Assembly: GCA_964537035.1 (NCBI GenBank)
Contig: CAZIAK010000017.1
Span: forward strand, 1 to 64,000
Direction: 5' to 3'
Origin: CAZIAK01 sp964537035
Lineage (GTDB): Bacteria > Planctomycetota > B15-G4
DNA: 64,000 nucleotides
Part shown: positions 51,322 to 59,280 of the stretch, one piece after another
Layout of the letters: each line of letters begins with the position of its first letter
How positions within the stretch are numbered: the stretch's first letter is position 1
Notes under the pieces: model-generated
What the model saw: only the letters and a program-made list of their open reading frames with translations
What the model was told of the DNA's origin: nothing
Databases searched by the model: none
Program-made: the position numbers and the translations under genes

Positions 51322-52599
51322 ATGGACGTCTTGGCAGCTCTCAACGATGGAATCGCTGCCCTGACCTGGCTGCGAGACCAGGCCACAGACGGTCAGCTGG
51401 ACCCTAGCGCTCTCGAAGAGCTGATGGACGCTGGCCTCTGGGAGCAGGCACTGGTACGCGATGCCCTCGCTGCCCTCGCAGGTGGGGGGCAGCCCGGCGG
51501 TGCGGTGGTGTCGGGTGCGATAGACCCGTCACCACCGGCCGGCGTGGAGGCCGCTCAGACTGACGAGGCGGGGGCAGGGCAAGACCCCGCTGGTGAGCCG
51601 GCCGCGCCTGCGGCTGAGCCCACGGCCCCTGCTGGCGAGGAGCAGCCCGCTGAGCCCGCCGAAGAAGAGGCCCCGCCGTCGCCTCACGCCGAGGCCGAAG
51701 GGCTCATGGCTGCGGTCGCTGCGTTGCCTGGCGCCCTGGAGGCCATGGGAGTGCATGTGCCCGCCCAGGCTGCCGACTTCTGCAAGAAGGCCGGGAGGGC
51801 CACCCTCAATCTCCCCGACGATGAGAAGAAGGGTGAGCTCCTGGCGTCGCTGTTGTTCAAGGCCATGGCTGTGCTCGACGGGGTGCAAGGCGAGTTTCTC
51901 TGGAGCGGTCACCGGGCCAAGGTGTTGTCAGCCCTGGATGGCCTCCGTGGGCCCATGGCGGCCTTCCTGGAGCGCCAGCACAACCTGTCCTTCATCCCGC
52001 CAGTGGGATTGACGCAGGTCGACAAGGACGACGCGCCCCCATCAGCCGTGATCGACTGGGTCCCCGCTCAACAGCCCCCGGGTACGGTGCTGGCGGTGGT
52101 CTCTCGTGCCTTTCGTCGTGACGGCGCCGAGGGAGGCAAGGCCCATCTGATCGCGGCCAGCGAAGCGCCGGTGGGCCTGCGAGCTCGCCTGCTCGAGATC
52201 TGGCAGAAGGTCGAGAACGACGGGGCCGGTGATCCAGCTGCCGACCTGGCCAAGCTCTCGCGCTACATTCACGAGCTCAAGGACGACGACGAGGTCGGAG
52301 CCACGTCCACCGCCCGGCACGTGCTGAACCTGATCTTCGAACGGAACACCCGCGGCGTGCATGGCGCAGACATCAAGTGGCTGCTCGCGCTGTTGGCCAA
52401 GCAGGGCATCACCTCGCTGACGGCCAAGGTCGGGCGGCGCTTCGACGACTCCTTCTCACCGTCCAAGTACGAGCGGCAGCAGGTCTACGCCGACGCACCC
52501 GCAGGCACGATCGTGCGCATCGTGCGCCTGGGCCTGCTCGACTCCGGGGGCATCCCCCTGCAGAAGGCCGTGCTCGGCGTCTCCCGCGGCACTGACTAA
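51322..52599 (+). CDS. Protein with GrpE-like C-terminal domain
   Basis: 425 residues. The N-terminal 55 residues are helical (LNDGIAALTWLRDQ, LWEQALVRDALAALA), then a Pro/Ala/Glu-rich linker (to about 130), a helical core and, at 370-425, VGRRFDDSFSPSKYERQQV, PAGTIVRIVRLGLL and GIPLQKAVLGVS. That order matches the beta-wing of GrpE (xFDPxxHEAV, GTVxxVxxxGY, RxLRPAxVxV). GrpE is the nucleotide-exchange factor of Hsp70, and the gene lies 22 bases after an Hsp70 gene, so a dedicated exchange factor is the best reading. The rest of the protein differs from GrpE. It is the last gene of the operon; AAGGGG precedes the start. Confidence 0.65.
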   Translation: MDVLAALNDGIAALTWLRDQATDGQLDPSALEELMDAGLWEQALVRDALAALAGGGQPGGAVVSGAIDPSPPAGVEAAQTDEAGAGQDPAGEPAAPAAEPTAPAGEEQPAEPAEEEAPPSPHAEAEGLMAAVAALPGALEAMGVHVPAQAADFCKKAGRATLNLPDDEKKGELLASLLFKAMAVLDGVQGEFLWSGHRAKVLSALDGLRGPMAAFLERQHNLSFIPPVGLTQVDKDDAPPSAVIDWVPAQQPPGTVLAVVSRAFRRDGAEGGKAHLIAASEAPVGLRARLLEIWQKVENDGAGDPAADLAKLSRYIHELKDDDEVGATSTARHVLNLIFERNTRGVHGADIKWLLALLAKQGITSLTAKVGRRFDDSFSPSKYERQQVYADAPAGTIVRIVRLGLLDSGGIPLQKAVLGVSRGTD

Positions 52600-52641
52600 G
52601 GCGGGCGTCTGCGCCATAGATCTCCTGCCCTGGGGTGGTCC

Positions 52642-52742
52642 GGGCTGGCCTGTTTTTGACCAGGGGGGGCGTGGCGCTCAGACAGGGTCGGCAAAGCCTC
52701 CACACTCGCTTCAGACCCCCCTGGTCAAAAACAGGCCAGCCC
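52642..52742 (+). repeat. Structured repeat element, copy A (27-bp stem)
   Basis: A perfect 27-base inverted repeat (52642-52668 and 52716-52742) around a 47-base loop containing CAGACAGGGTCGGC, a small GGC-AAA-GCC hairpin and CTCCACACTCGCT. A conserved tail continues (TCGCCGGTGGAGGGGC, 52743-52758; TTCGTTTT near 52782). The same element occurs inverted at 53058-53159. It starts 43 bases after the GrpE-like gene's stop. It may act as terminator, structured RNA or a mobile palindromic repeat. Confidence 0.85.
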
Positions 52743-52795
52743 TCGCCGGTGGAGGGGCAGGGGACTCTGGGCTTCCTTGGGTTCGTTTTCGGCTG

Positions 52796-53008
52796 GCCCG
52801 GACGTCTCACCACCATCTGCTGCGGGCACGTCTGGACCATCAGGGCTGCGTGGAACACCACCGCCGGTGCTCAGCGGGGTGTCACCCCGCCTCCGCGCCG
52901 ACGGCGGCGATTCGCCTTGCCCTGAAGGCCCAGCCGTAGGGAGTGGAACCCCTGCCGCCCCCCCGGCCGCGCAATGAAGCGCCGAGAGCCCGCTGCGATC
53001 TCGGCACC
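52796..53008. other. Spacer between the two inverted elements, with a palindrome
   Basis: GC-rich spacer between the two repeat copies without a credible gene: open frames here are fragmentary and repetitive. It contains the perfect palindrome GCGGGGTG-T-CACCCCGC at 52874-52890. Together with the elements on both sides it fills the 602-base gap between the two converging operons. Confidence 0.6.
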
Positions 53009-53057
53009 AAAAAACGAATCCCCGAATGGCCACAGGAGCCAGCCCCTCCACCGGTGA

Positions 53058-53159
53058 GGGCAGGGCTGTGTCTCCCCAGGGGGGTCTGCAGCGAGTGTGG
53101 AGGCGCAAGCCGACCCTGTCCGAGCGAAACGGCCCCCCTGGGGAGACACAGCCCTGCCC
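53058..53159 (-). repeat. Structured repeat element, copy B (27-bp stem), inverted
   Basis: A perfect 27-base inverted repeat (53058-53084 and 53133-53159) around a 48-base loop that, on the minus strand, reads GACAGGGTCGGC, TTGC, GCCTCCACACTCGCT, closely matching copy A. The tail TCACCGGTGGAGGGGC also matches. The stem sequence differs from copy A at six positions, all paired, so base pairing and not sequence is conserved. It ends 42 bases past the stop of the coiled-coil gene. Confidence 0.85.
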
Positions 53160-53201
53160 GGAGCACCCCCACAGCTGCGACCCTGTAGCGCAGCCCCCCC
53201 C

Positions 53202-54029
53202 TTAGTTGTCCAGGACGTCGTTCAAGACGCCGAGCCAGCGTCGGTTCTCTTCGTGCAGGGTCGAGAGCTTGATCATGCGAGCCACCGCCGGGAACGACGC
53301 GTCGAGGTTGTTCATGCGCTCGACCAGCTTGGGCAGCTCGGCCCGACACATCTCTTCGTTGGCCCTGACGTAGGCGAGCACGTTGGTCACGGACTGTTGG
53401 CTCTTGTCCGCCAGCTTGCCCGAGCTTGACGACTCTTTCGCCTTGGAGGTCGCGGCGGACACGTTGGCGTGATCGGGCGTGATGAACGGCTCGGCGTAGC
53501 GCAACTCGGAGAGCAGCCGGCGGATCTCCTTCTCGGCTTCGGCCAGGGCATCCCGGGCGGCCTTGAGCTGGTCTTCGAGCTCGGCGATCTTCTTGCGCTG
53601 GGCTTCGGCATCGCCGATGTCGAGGCTGGCGACCTTCTGCTCCAAGAACTTGATCTGCGACTCGAGGGCCTCCTTGTCGTTGGCAGCCTCGGCGATGATC
53701 CGGGCGAGCTCGGTCTCGAGCCGTTCGACCTTGGTCTTGTACTTCTCGAGTTCGCGCAGGGCGTCCTGTTGCATGGCGGCGGCAGAGGCCTTCTCGCGCT
53801 CGGCGGCCAGCAGACTGCTCAGCTCGGCGTTCTCGGTCTGCAGCTTGCTCAGGCTGTCCCTGATCATCTGCCGCACCTGACCCATGGTGATGCTGGGGAC
53901 GCCGTTGTCCTTGTAGCGCTCCTTCAGCGAAGACAGGGTCGTCTTGTCGTTGGAGCGGACTTGCCCGCGAATCTTCTCGCGGATCTGGTCGTCGGTCATG
54001 TCGTGAGTCGAGTTCTTGTCGGCGGCCAT
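53202..54029 (-). CDS. Coiled-coil protein of the GAP1/GTPase operon
   Basis: A 275-residue cytoplasmic protein. Residues 75-180 form a long coiled coil (LSKLQTENAELSSLLAAERE, LEKYKTKVERLETELARII, KIAELEDQLKAARDALAEAE). The N-terminal 60 residues are helical and polar (DDQIREKIRGQVRSNDKTT), and the C-terminal part has a second helical unit ending WLGVLNDVLDN. I do not recognise the family. It lies 168 bases after the GAP1-like gene, on the same strand, and is the last gene of that operon. Probably a scaffold or effector-linker; AGGAG stands before the ATG. Confidence 0.65.
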   Translation of the reverse strand: MAADKNSTHDMTDDQIREKIRGQVRSNDKTTLSSLKERYKDNGVPSITMGQVRQMIRDSLSKLQTENAELSSLLAAEREKASAAAMQQDALRELEKYKTKVERLETELARIIAEAANDKEALESQIKFLEQKVASLDIGDAEAQRKKIAELEDQLKAARDALAEAEKEIRRLLSELRYAEPFITPDHANVSAATSKAKESSSSGKLADKSQQSVTNVLAYVRANEEMCRAELPKLVERMNNLDASFPAVARMIKLSTLHEENRRWLGVLNDVLDN

Positions 54030-54197
54030 GTGGGTCGTCTCCTGGACAGTGCCTTGGTCCTGTATTCCCCGCGACCGGCATGGGCTGGTCAGGCGAGCGT
54101 CAGCGGTCCTCCCGTGGATACCGCTTCGACGCCCACATGGTAAGGATCCCTGGCCGCAGGTGCGACTGATCAGCTGGCAGGACGGGGGGCTGCCGCC

Positions 54198-55382
54198 TCA
54201 GCGGGATGAGCGATTCGCGGTGGCCGCCGACGTGAGCCGCTTGCGATAGCGGTCGAGCTGTCCACCGAACTCTGCGCCGTGGGACTGGAAGCTCTCGTTC
54301 AGCTTCTCCTCGAGGGTGGCCAGGGCCGCCTTCTGCACCGACCGCTCTGTGGCGTCCAGCGCGTCGTTGAGCACCTCGATGAGACGGGCCGCCAGGGCCG
54401 GGCGTCCGGACTTGGCCAGGGGGAAGGCAGCCTTGACCAGGGTCGAGGCGCCCTGCTGGGCCAACTGCACGGCCTCCTGCCCCCGAGACAGCACCTGGAG
54501 CACGGGCTCCGCCAGCTGGTATCCCCGGGCCAGGCAGGTGAGCTGATCGAGGGTCGGACAGCCCGTTCCGGGGAAGGCGGCCAGCACTTCGAAGAGGGTC
54601 ATCATCCGGCGATGCCCGTCCAGGCTGAGCTGCATGTCGAGCAGCAGTCTGATCACCGGGTGCGAAGGCGCGGGCACCGAGCCGTCGAAGAGGTTGATGG
54701 GGATGAACTCGCCCACGGGGTAGTCGGCCAGACGCTCGGGACGGCTGACCAGGACCGCTGCCACGTGCCCGAACGACTGGGCCTCGGCCCGAGCCCATGT
54801 GCCCGTGCGAAAGAACAGCTTGCGACGGATCTCCCCGGGCAGCAGCCACGCGGCGCTACCCAACCGGCGGTGGCACTCGCCGGGCTCGCCGGCGATGACC
54901 AGGGTACGTGACGGCGCGTAGAGGCCAGCGAGGATGGCCTGGTTGTAGCCGTCGAGACCGACCAGCGCCTGGCGACGGGCCTCGTTGAGGGCGCCCTCAT
55001 CCAGCAAGGGCCATTGCTGCGCCAGATAGGGCCCGGGCCGTTCGGCGGGCACCTCGGGGGTCATGAACAGGTTGGTCGCAGGAGCCGCGCCGTTGAACGC
55101 CTGATGGGAGGCCAGCGAATCGGGGATGACGATCGAATGGGTGCACAGACGCCGACGCCCCACATGGTCTGCGCCGTGGACGAAGGTGCACGAGGCCACC
55201 ACCCGAGCGTCGTCGAAGGACACCGAGCTGAACGACGCGCCGCTGCTGTGCGCTCCCTGGGCCGCTCCCGCGAGGATCTCCAGGCGGCGAATGGCGCCTG
55301 GCTCCAGCTCGTGGGAGGCGAAGGTCGTCCGGTAGCCGCCGTCTGAAGAGAAGACGTGATGCTGGACGGCGAACTCGCTCAC
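54198..55382 (-). CDS. GAP1-like partner of the zinc-ribbon GTPase
   Basis: 394 residues. The N-terminus AVQHHVFSSDGGYRTTFAS and the following ARVVASCTFVHGADHVGR, SHSIVIP-like segment (LCTHSIVIPDSLA) resemble the N-terminal domain of the GTPase-associated protein 1 (GAP1) family, which is encoded beside double-type GTPases in predicted conflict systems. The C-terminal half is helical (AVQLAQQGASTLVKAAFPLA, RSVQKAALATLEEKL). The ATG overlaps the stop of the upstream GTPase gene (ATGA), so the two are coupled and expected to form a complex. The family assignment is from memory of motif shape and gene order and needs a profile search. Confidence 0.6.
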   Translation of the reverse strand: MSEFAVQHHVFSSDGGYRTTFASHELEPGAIRRLEILAGAAQGAHSSGASFSSVSFDDARVVASCTFVHGADHVGRRRLCTHSIVIPDSLASHQAFNGAAPATNLFMTPEVPAERPGPYLAQQWPLLDEGALNEARRQALVGLDGYNQAILAGLYAPSRTLVIAGEPGECHRRLGSAAWLLPGEIRRKLFFRTGTWARAEAQSFGHVAAVLVSRPERLADYPVGEFIPINLFDGSVPAPSHPVIRLLLDMQLSLDGHRRMMTLFEVLAAFPGTGCPTLDQLTCLARGYQLAEPVLQVLSRGQEAVQLAQQGASTLVKAAFPLAKSGRPALAARLIEVLNDALDATERSVQKAALATLEEKLNESFQSHGAEFGGQLDRYRKRLTSAATANRSSR

Positions 55383-57676
55383 GACGGCTTGAGCGTGTCA
55401 CCGAGCATGTCGAACAGGGGCTCGATGATGTTGACCGGTGAGAGCGAGGCCTCGGCGCCCGGAAAGAACTGCCCATTGGCAGAGGTCGAGTAGCCGAGCA
55501 CGGAGGAGTTGTAGTAGCGCACCTCACCACCGAGAAAGCGCAGGTAGTTCTCGATGCTCTCGATCATCTCTACGCTGCTGGGCAGTTTCTGCCGGGGGTA
55601 GGCGGTGGGCGGGTGCACCACCGGGTGCATGTCTGCCTTCGAGAAGACCAGGGCAATGTCCCGCAGGTGGGGGAAGTGGTCGCGGAACCCCGCGGGCCCG
55701 GCTTCCAGGTCGAAGTCATCGACCGTGGTCTCGTGGATGCCTCGGGCGAAGCAGATCTCCCGGGCGATGCGCTGCTGGACGGTGAGCGGCTTGCCATCGG
55801 TGGCTGGCCCCAGTTCGGCGAACATGACCTTGGCGAAGTTGACCGGGTCGCTGCGGGCGAGATCCATGACCTTCATCCAGGCCTTGGCCTGCTCTCGGGG
55901 CTTGCCGGCCAGGTTGTCCAGCTCGAGCTGGAAGGTGCCTGCCTTCTCGCCGTCTTGTCTGCTCACCGCGGTCATCACTCTGCGGTAGCGGTAGTGGGCT
56001 CGCTCTACAGCTTCGTAGCCATAGGTGTTGAGTTCGTCGGTGAGCTTGGAGAGCTCGCTGGCGGCGGCTTCCACGAGGGCCTTGCTGGCGTGCCGATCGC
56101 TGACGGCCATGGCTCCCGCCGCCTCTTGTCTCCTTGAGGGGTCGGAGGCCTCGTCAGCCATGCGCTGCTGGATCTCTGCGTGCAGGTCTCGGTGCACCCT
56201 GTTGGCCAGGTGGCGGGTGAGGTGATCGAAGAACTGCCGATAGGTCTGGTCGTTCTCCCGCTCGGAGGGGTCCATGAGCATGATCAGGCCCTGGGCGTGG
56301 AGCAGCATCTCGGCCATCACCGCCACGATGGTGCCGCCGGACTGCTCCAGCTCGGCCAGGTCGTTGATGCCCTTCAGCAAGGTGACGAAGTTCTCCCCCG
56401 ACGTCTCGAGAGTGACGATGCTGGCCACGGGCTGACCGCGCTTGGTGATGTTGGCCACCAAGAACTGCCCGGCGTCCCGGCGCGTGAACTCGCACCAGAT
56501 GCCCTTGGCGATGTAGCCGTCGAAGACCTCTTCGGCGTAGGTGAAGACCAGGTCTTCGATGATCTGCTTGGTCTGATTCTTCAGCGATTGGTGATCGCAG
56601 GAGGGGTTGTCCTTCAGCAGCAGATCAGCCAGACGGTCGTAGTCGATGGGCTGGGCCTTGACCCCCTTGTGGGGGAAGTGAAAGGACGCTGTCCGTTCAC
56701 GGAGGACCTTGCCGAGGGAGGCCAGGTACGCGGTCTTGCCGGCGCCTGCGGTGCCCATGACCAGGAGCAGCGGGCTGTAGGATTCGCCTGTCTCGTCGGC
56801 GAGCAGACCATTGCGCACGACCTGGAAGGCGTCGCGGATGTCCATGACCCCGGCGTCGATGGCGAGGGACGGGCTGCTGCCTGCCTGGCGGGGCGGCGCT
56901 GGCGCGGGAGGCGGCGGAGTGGCCTCCTTGGTCGGTGGAGGCTGGAAGCCGCCCCCTTCTGGCGCTGGCGACTCGACCTCTGCTGGCGACTCGACCTCTG
57001 CTGGGGGCGGGGCGTCCTCGGGCACGGCCATCATGGTCACGTCCGGGACGTGCACGGGCTTGGCCGGTGGTGGCGTGGGGGGCGGAGGCGTGGGCTCGTC
57101 GGGAGCGGCCGCATTGGAGGGGCAGCTCTCGTTGAAGCAGCGATCTTTCTCGAGGGAGAACTCTCGCTTGTGACACGTCCCGCACTCGACCATGGCCTCG
57201 TCAAAGTGGCCGCAGTTGCTGTTCAGGCACTTGTTGGTGGAGCAGTCGACCATCCATTTGCTGCAAAAGCTGCACTCGCGCATGCGCTGCAGCAGGGCCC
57301 GACAGCTGCCCTTCGAACAGAAGTCGATGCCGTCGTCCCTGAGAAAGGAACGGTGTCCGCAGAACTCGCAGCCCTGGATGATCGCGGCGTTGCCGGGGCA
57401 GTTGCGATTGATGCAGAAGTCTTCACGCCAATCGACGGACATGAACGAGTAGAAGCGACACTCCGGGCATCCGGAGAGGCGAATCTGATGCATCTTGCAG
57501 CCAGCGTTGAAGCACTCCGTGACGCCGTTGGCCGTGGCCAGGGACGGTCGTCTGCAATAGCCGCACAGCTGCAGGTCGCCGCCGGTGGGGCAGTTCGGGT
57601 TGGTGCAGGTCCAGTTGCGATCGCCTTGCTTCTGAAGTGGCGCGCTACAGGCGACGCAGGTCTCTTGAGCGCTCAT
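55379..57676 (-). CDS. Six zinc-ribbon protein with C-terminal GTPase domain
   Basis: A 765-residue protein. Residues 1-200 contain six tandem zinc ribbons, each CxxC followed after about 14 residues by CxxxxC: CVAC/CTNPNC, CGYC/CFNAGC, CPEC/CINRNC, CEFC/CSKGSC, CSFC/CLNSNC and CGTC/CFNESC. A Pro-rich linker (about 200-280) leads to a P-loop GTPase with G1 LVMGTAGAGKTAYLASL near residue 310, an inserted helical region and G4-like VFSKADMH near 680. The pairing with a GAP1-like gene suggests the DO-GTPase class of predicted conflict systems. The ATG is two bases before the stop of the upstream formylglycine-type gene. Confidence 0.78.
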   Translation of the reverse strand: MSAQETCVACSAPLQKQGDRNWTCTNPNCPTGGDLQLCGYCRRPSLATANGVTECFNAGCKMHQIRLSGCPECRFYSFMSVDWREDFCINRNCPGNAAIIQGCEFCGHRSFLRDDGIDFCSKGSCRALLQRMRECSFCSKWMVDCSTNKCLNSNCGHFDEAMVECGTCHKREFSLEKDRCFNESCPSNAAAPDEPTPPPPTPPPAKPVHVPDVTMMAVPEDAPPPAEVESPAEVESPAPEGGGFQPPPTKEATPPPPAPAPPRQAGSSPSLAIDAGVMDIRDAFQVVRNGLLADETGESYSPLLLVMGTAGAGKTAYLASLGKVLRERTASFHFPHKGVKAQPIDYDRLADLLLKDNPSCDHQSLKNQTKQIIEDLVFTYAEEVFDGYIAKGIWCEFTRRDAGQFLVANITKRGQPVASIVTLETSGENFVTLLKGINDLAELEQSGGTIVAVMAEMLLHAQGLIMLMDPSERENDQTYRQFFDHLTRHLANRVHRDLHAEIQQRMADEASDPSRRQEAAGAMAVSDRHASKALVEAAASELSKLTDELNTYGYEAVERAHYRYRRVMTAVSRQDGEKAGTFQLELDNLAGKPREQAKAWMKVMDLARSDPVNFAKVMFAELGPATDGKPLTVQQRIAREICFARGIHETTVDDFDLEAGPAGFRDHFPHLRDIALVFSKADMHPVVHPPTAYPRQKLPSSVEMIESIENYLRFLGGEVRYYNSSVLGYSTSANGQFFPGAEASLSPVNIIEPLFDMLGDTLKPS

Positions 57677-57678
57677 GG

Positions 57679-59262
57679 CTAGGCCCCGCCCTGGCTGGCT
57701 GCCCAGCGGAAGCCCACGTTGGGATAGGCGCGCAAGGGGAACATGGCGAAGCGCCGAGTGGTCAGCCCGGGCCCGCCCAGGATTTCGGGAGCCCCGCGCA
57801 CCACGAAGTGCGAGTTCTGCTGGGCGGAGTTGGGCGCGAAGGACCACACCGGCTGGGGCGAACCGGCGACGATGTCCTCGACCACCAGGCCGTCGTGCTT
57901 GCTGTAGGTGTCCGGATGAAAGCGGGCGTAGCGTCGCTCGGCGGTGTCGAATCGGTCGATGCACCACAGCCAGCCGAAGCCCAGCAGCTGCTCCATGGTC
58001 TCGCTGCCGTCGCACTTGCGGCTGCTGTCGGCCAGCAACTGAGCGTACCTGGTCGGGTTGGCGTAGAGCTTGTCGAGGGTGCTCTGCTCCTGGCCGAAGA
58101 GGTCGTTGAAGTCTTTCTCGCTCTGCTCCTGCCAGGGGAACAAGGCCTTCTTCTTCGGGTCGAGGCGCACCCGTCCGCCGCTGCCAGCGGGATGGTCGTT
58201 CGACCAGGATGCGGCCCTCTCGTACTGGGCTTCGCTGGGCAGGTCGACCACGAGCTTCCAGGCCGTCTTCTGGGAGAGCCAGGCGCAGTAGGCCGCCGCT
58301 TCGTAGAGGGTGATGCCGAACACGGGCCTGTCGGCCCAGGGCACCTTGGGGGTGCCGAAGCCGCCAGCAGCGACCTCTCCTTCGTAGGTGTCCCAGGTGC
58401 GGGGGTAGAGCACTTCGCGCAGGGGCACCACCCGGGGCATGCTCAGTCGGGTCCAGGCCTTGTGCAGGCGGCGCACGAAGGCGATGGCCTCGACGATCTC
58501 GTGTGGCGACCGTTGCAGCTTGCGCAGCTGGAGCGGGGGGACCTGAACGCTCAGCCGGCGCACGGTGAGTTTCTTGATCGTGGCCACATCTTCGCGCAGG
58601 TTGTTCGCGCCGTCGGGGCCGAAATAGGCCTCGTTGATCTCGCCCTGCCGCTGGGGCAGCAAGACCTCGTCCTCGCTATTGGCCGGGACGATGGCCTTGG
58701 TCAGGCAGGCCTTGGCGAAGTCGAAGACCCGCCGGATGGTGCGCGAGCGGGCGATGCCGTCGAGGTGCACCGTGCCGTCGCCGGTGGCGCTGTCGTCGGC
58801 GACTTGGGCCCCAGGAGAGTCTTCGAACTCAGACCACTGGGTGACCTCGTAGGTGAGCGAGTCGATGTAGGCCTCGACGAAGTTTCGAGCGTCGGAGTGC
58901 AGCTCGACCTTGTGGTGGACCTGGCCGTCTGAGCCCTGGTCGTACCGGGCATGAGATTCGATCTTGCGCCCCTGGTCTTCCCAGATGTAGCGCCAACAAC
59001 TCTGGTCTTCGTAGGCGCCGTCCGTGGCGCTCAAGAACTCCAGGTACTCGCCGTTGGTGACCATCTTGCGACTGATGCGAAAGTCGTCGAGCCAGACCCA
59101 GTGGTACGGCGTGGCGTCGAGCAAGCCGGCGAGATCGAGTCTTCGTGAGTGATCACGCAGGCGCAGGTCGGGGTCGACCAGAGCCATGCTGGCGCCGAGA
59201 GGAAAGGCGCCAGCAGTGATCTCGACGGAGTTGTCGAGGATGGATTGTTCGTCAATCGTCAA
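57679..59262 (-). CDS. Formylglycine-generating-enzyme-like (SUMF1) protein
   Basis: 527 residues, cytoplasmic (no signal peptide). The SUMF1/FGE fold is clear: ITAGAFPLGASM, WVWLDDFRISRKMVTNGEYLEFL, RPVFGITLYEAAAYCAWLSQ, LVVDLPSEAQYERAA and the C-terminal RAYPNVGFRWAAS. Insertions of about 200 residues (residues 100-280) lengthen it beyond a minimal FGE. In conflict and signalling loci SUMF1-like domains often serve as binding modules or diversified sensors, not as sulfatase activators. The window's sulfatase-like proteins lack the Cys such an enzyme would modify. It is the third gene of the minus-strand operon, 18 bases after the vWA gene. Confidence 0.85.
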   Translation of the reverse strand: MTIDEQSILDNSVEITAGAFPLGASMALVDPDLRLRDHSRRLDLAGLLDATPYHWVWLDDFRISRKMVTNGEYLEFLSATDGAYEDQSCWRYIWEDQGRKIESHARYDQGSDGQVHHKVELHSDARNFVEAYIDSLTYEVTQWSEFEDSPGAQVADDSATGDGTVHLDGIARSRTIRRVFDFAKACLTKAIVPANSEDEVLLPQRQGEINEAYFGPDGANNLREDVATIKKLTVRRLSVQVPPLQLRKLQRSPHEIVEAIAFVRRLHKAWTRLSMPRVVPLREVLYPRTWDTYEGEVAAGGFGTPKVPWADRPVFGITLYEAAAYCAWLSQKTAWKLVVDLPSEAQYERAASWSNDHPAGSGGRVRLDPKKKALFPWQEQSEKDFNDLFGQEQSTLDKLYANPTRYAQLLADSSRKCDGSETMEQLLGFGWLWCIDRFDTAERRYARFHPDTYSKHDGLVVEDIVAGSPQPVWSFAPNSAQQNSHFVVRGAPEILGGPGLTTRRFAMFPLRAYPNVGFRWAASQGGA

Positions 59263-59280
59263 GGTTGGCTGGCGTCACAG

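Noticed and set aside
52600..53201. Small open frames on both strands in the convergent intergenic region
   Set aside because: They run through the palindromic elements, start on GTG inside repeat arms and have repetitive translations; repeat structure explains them better.
57679..59262. The FGE-like protein as the activator of the two sulfatase-like proteins in the window
   Set aside because: Both sulfatase-like proteins have Thr instead of Cys or Ser at the modified position, and the FGE-like gene is about 20 kb away in another operon.
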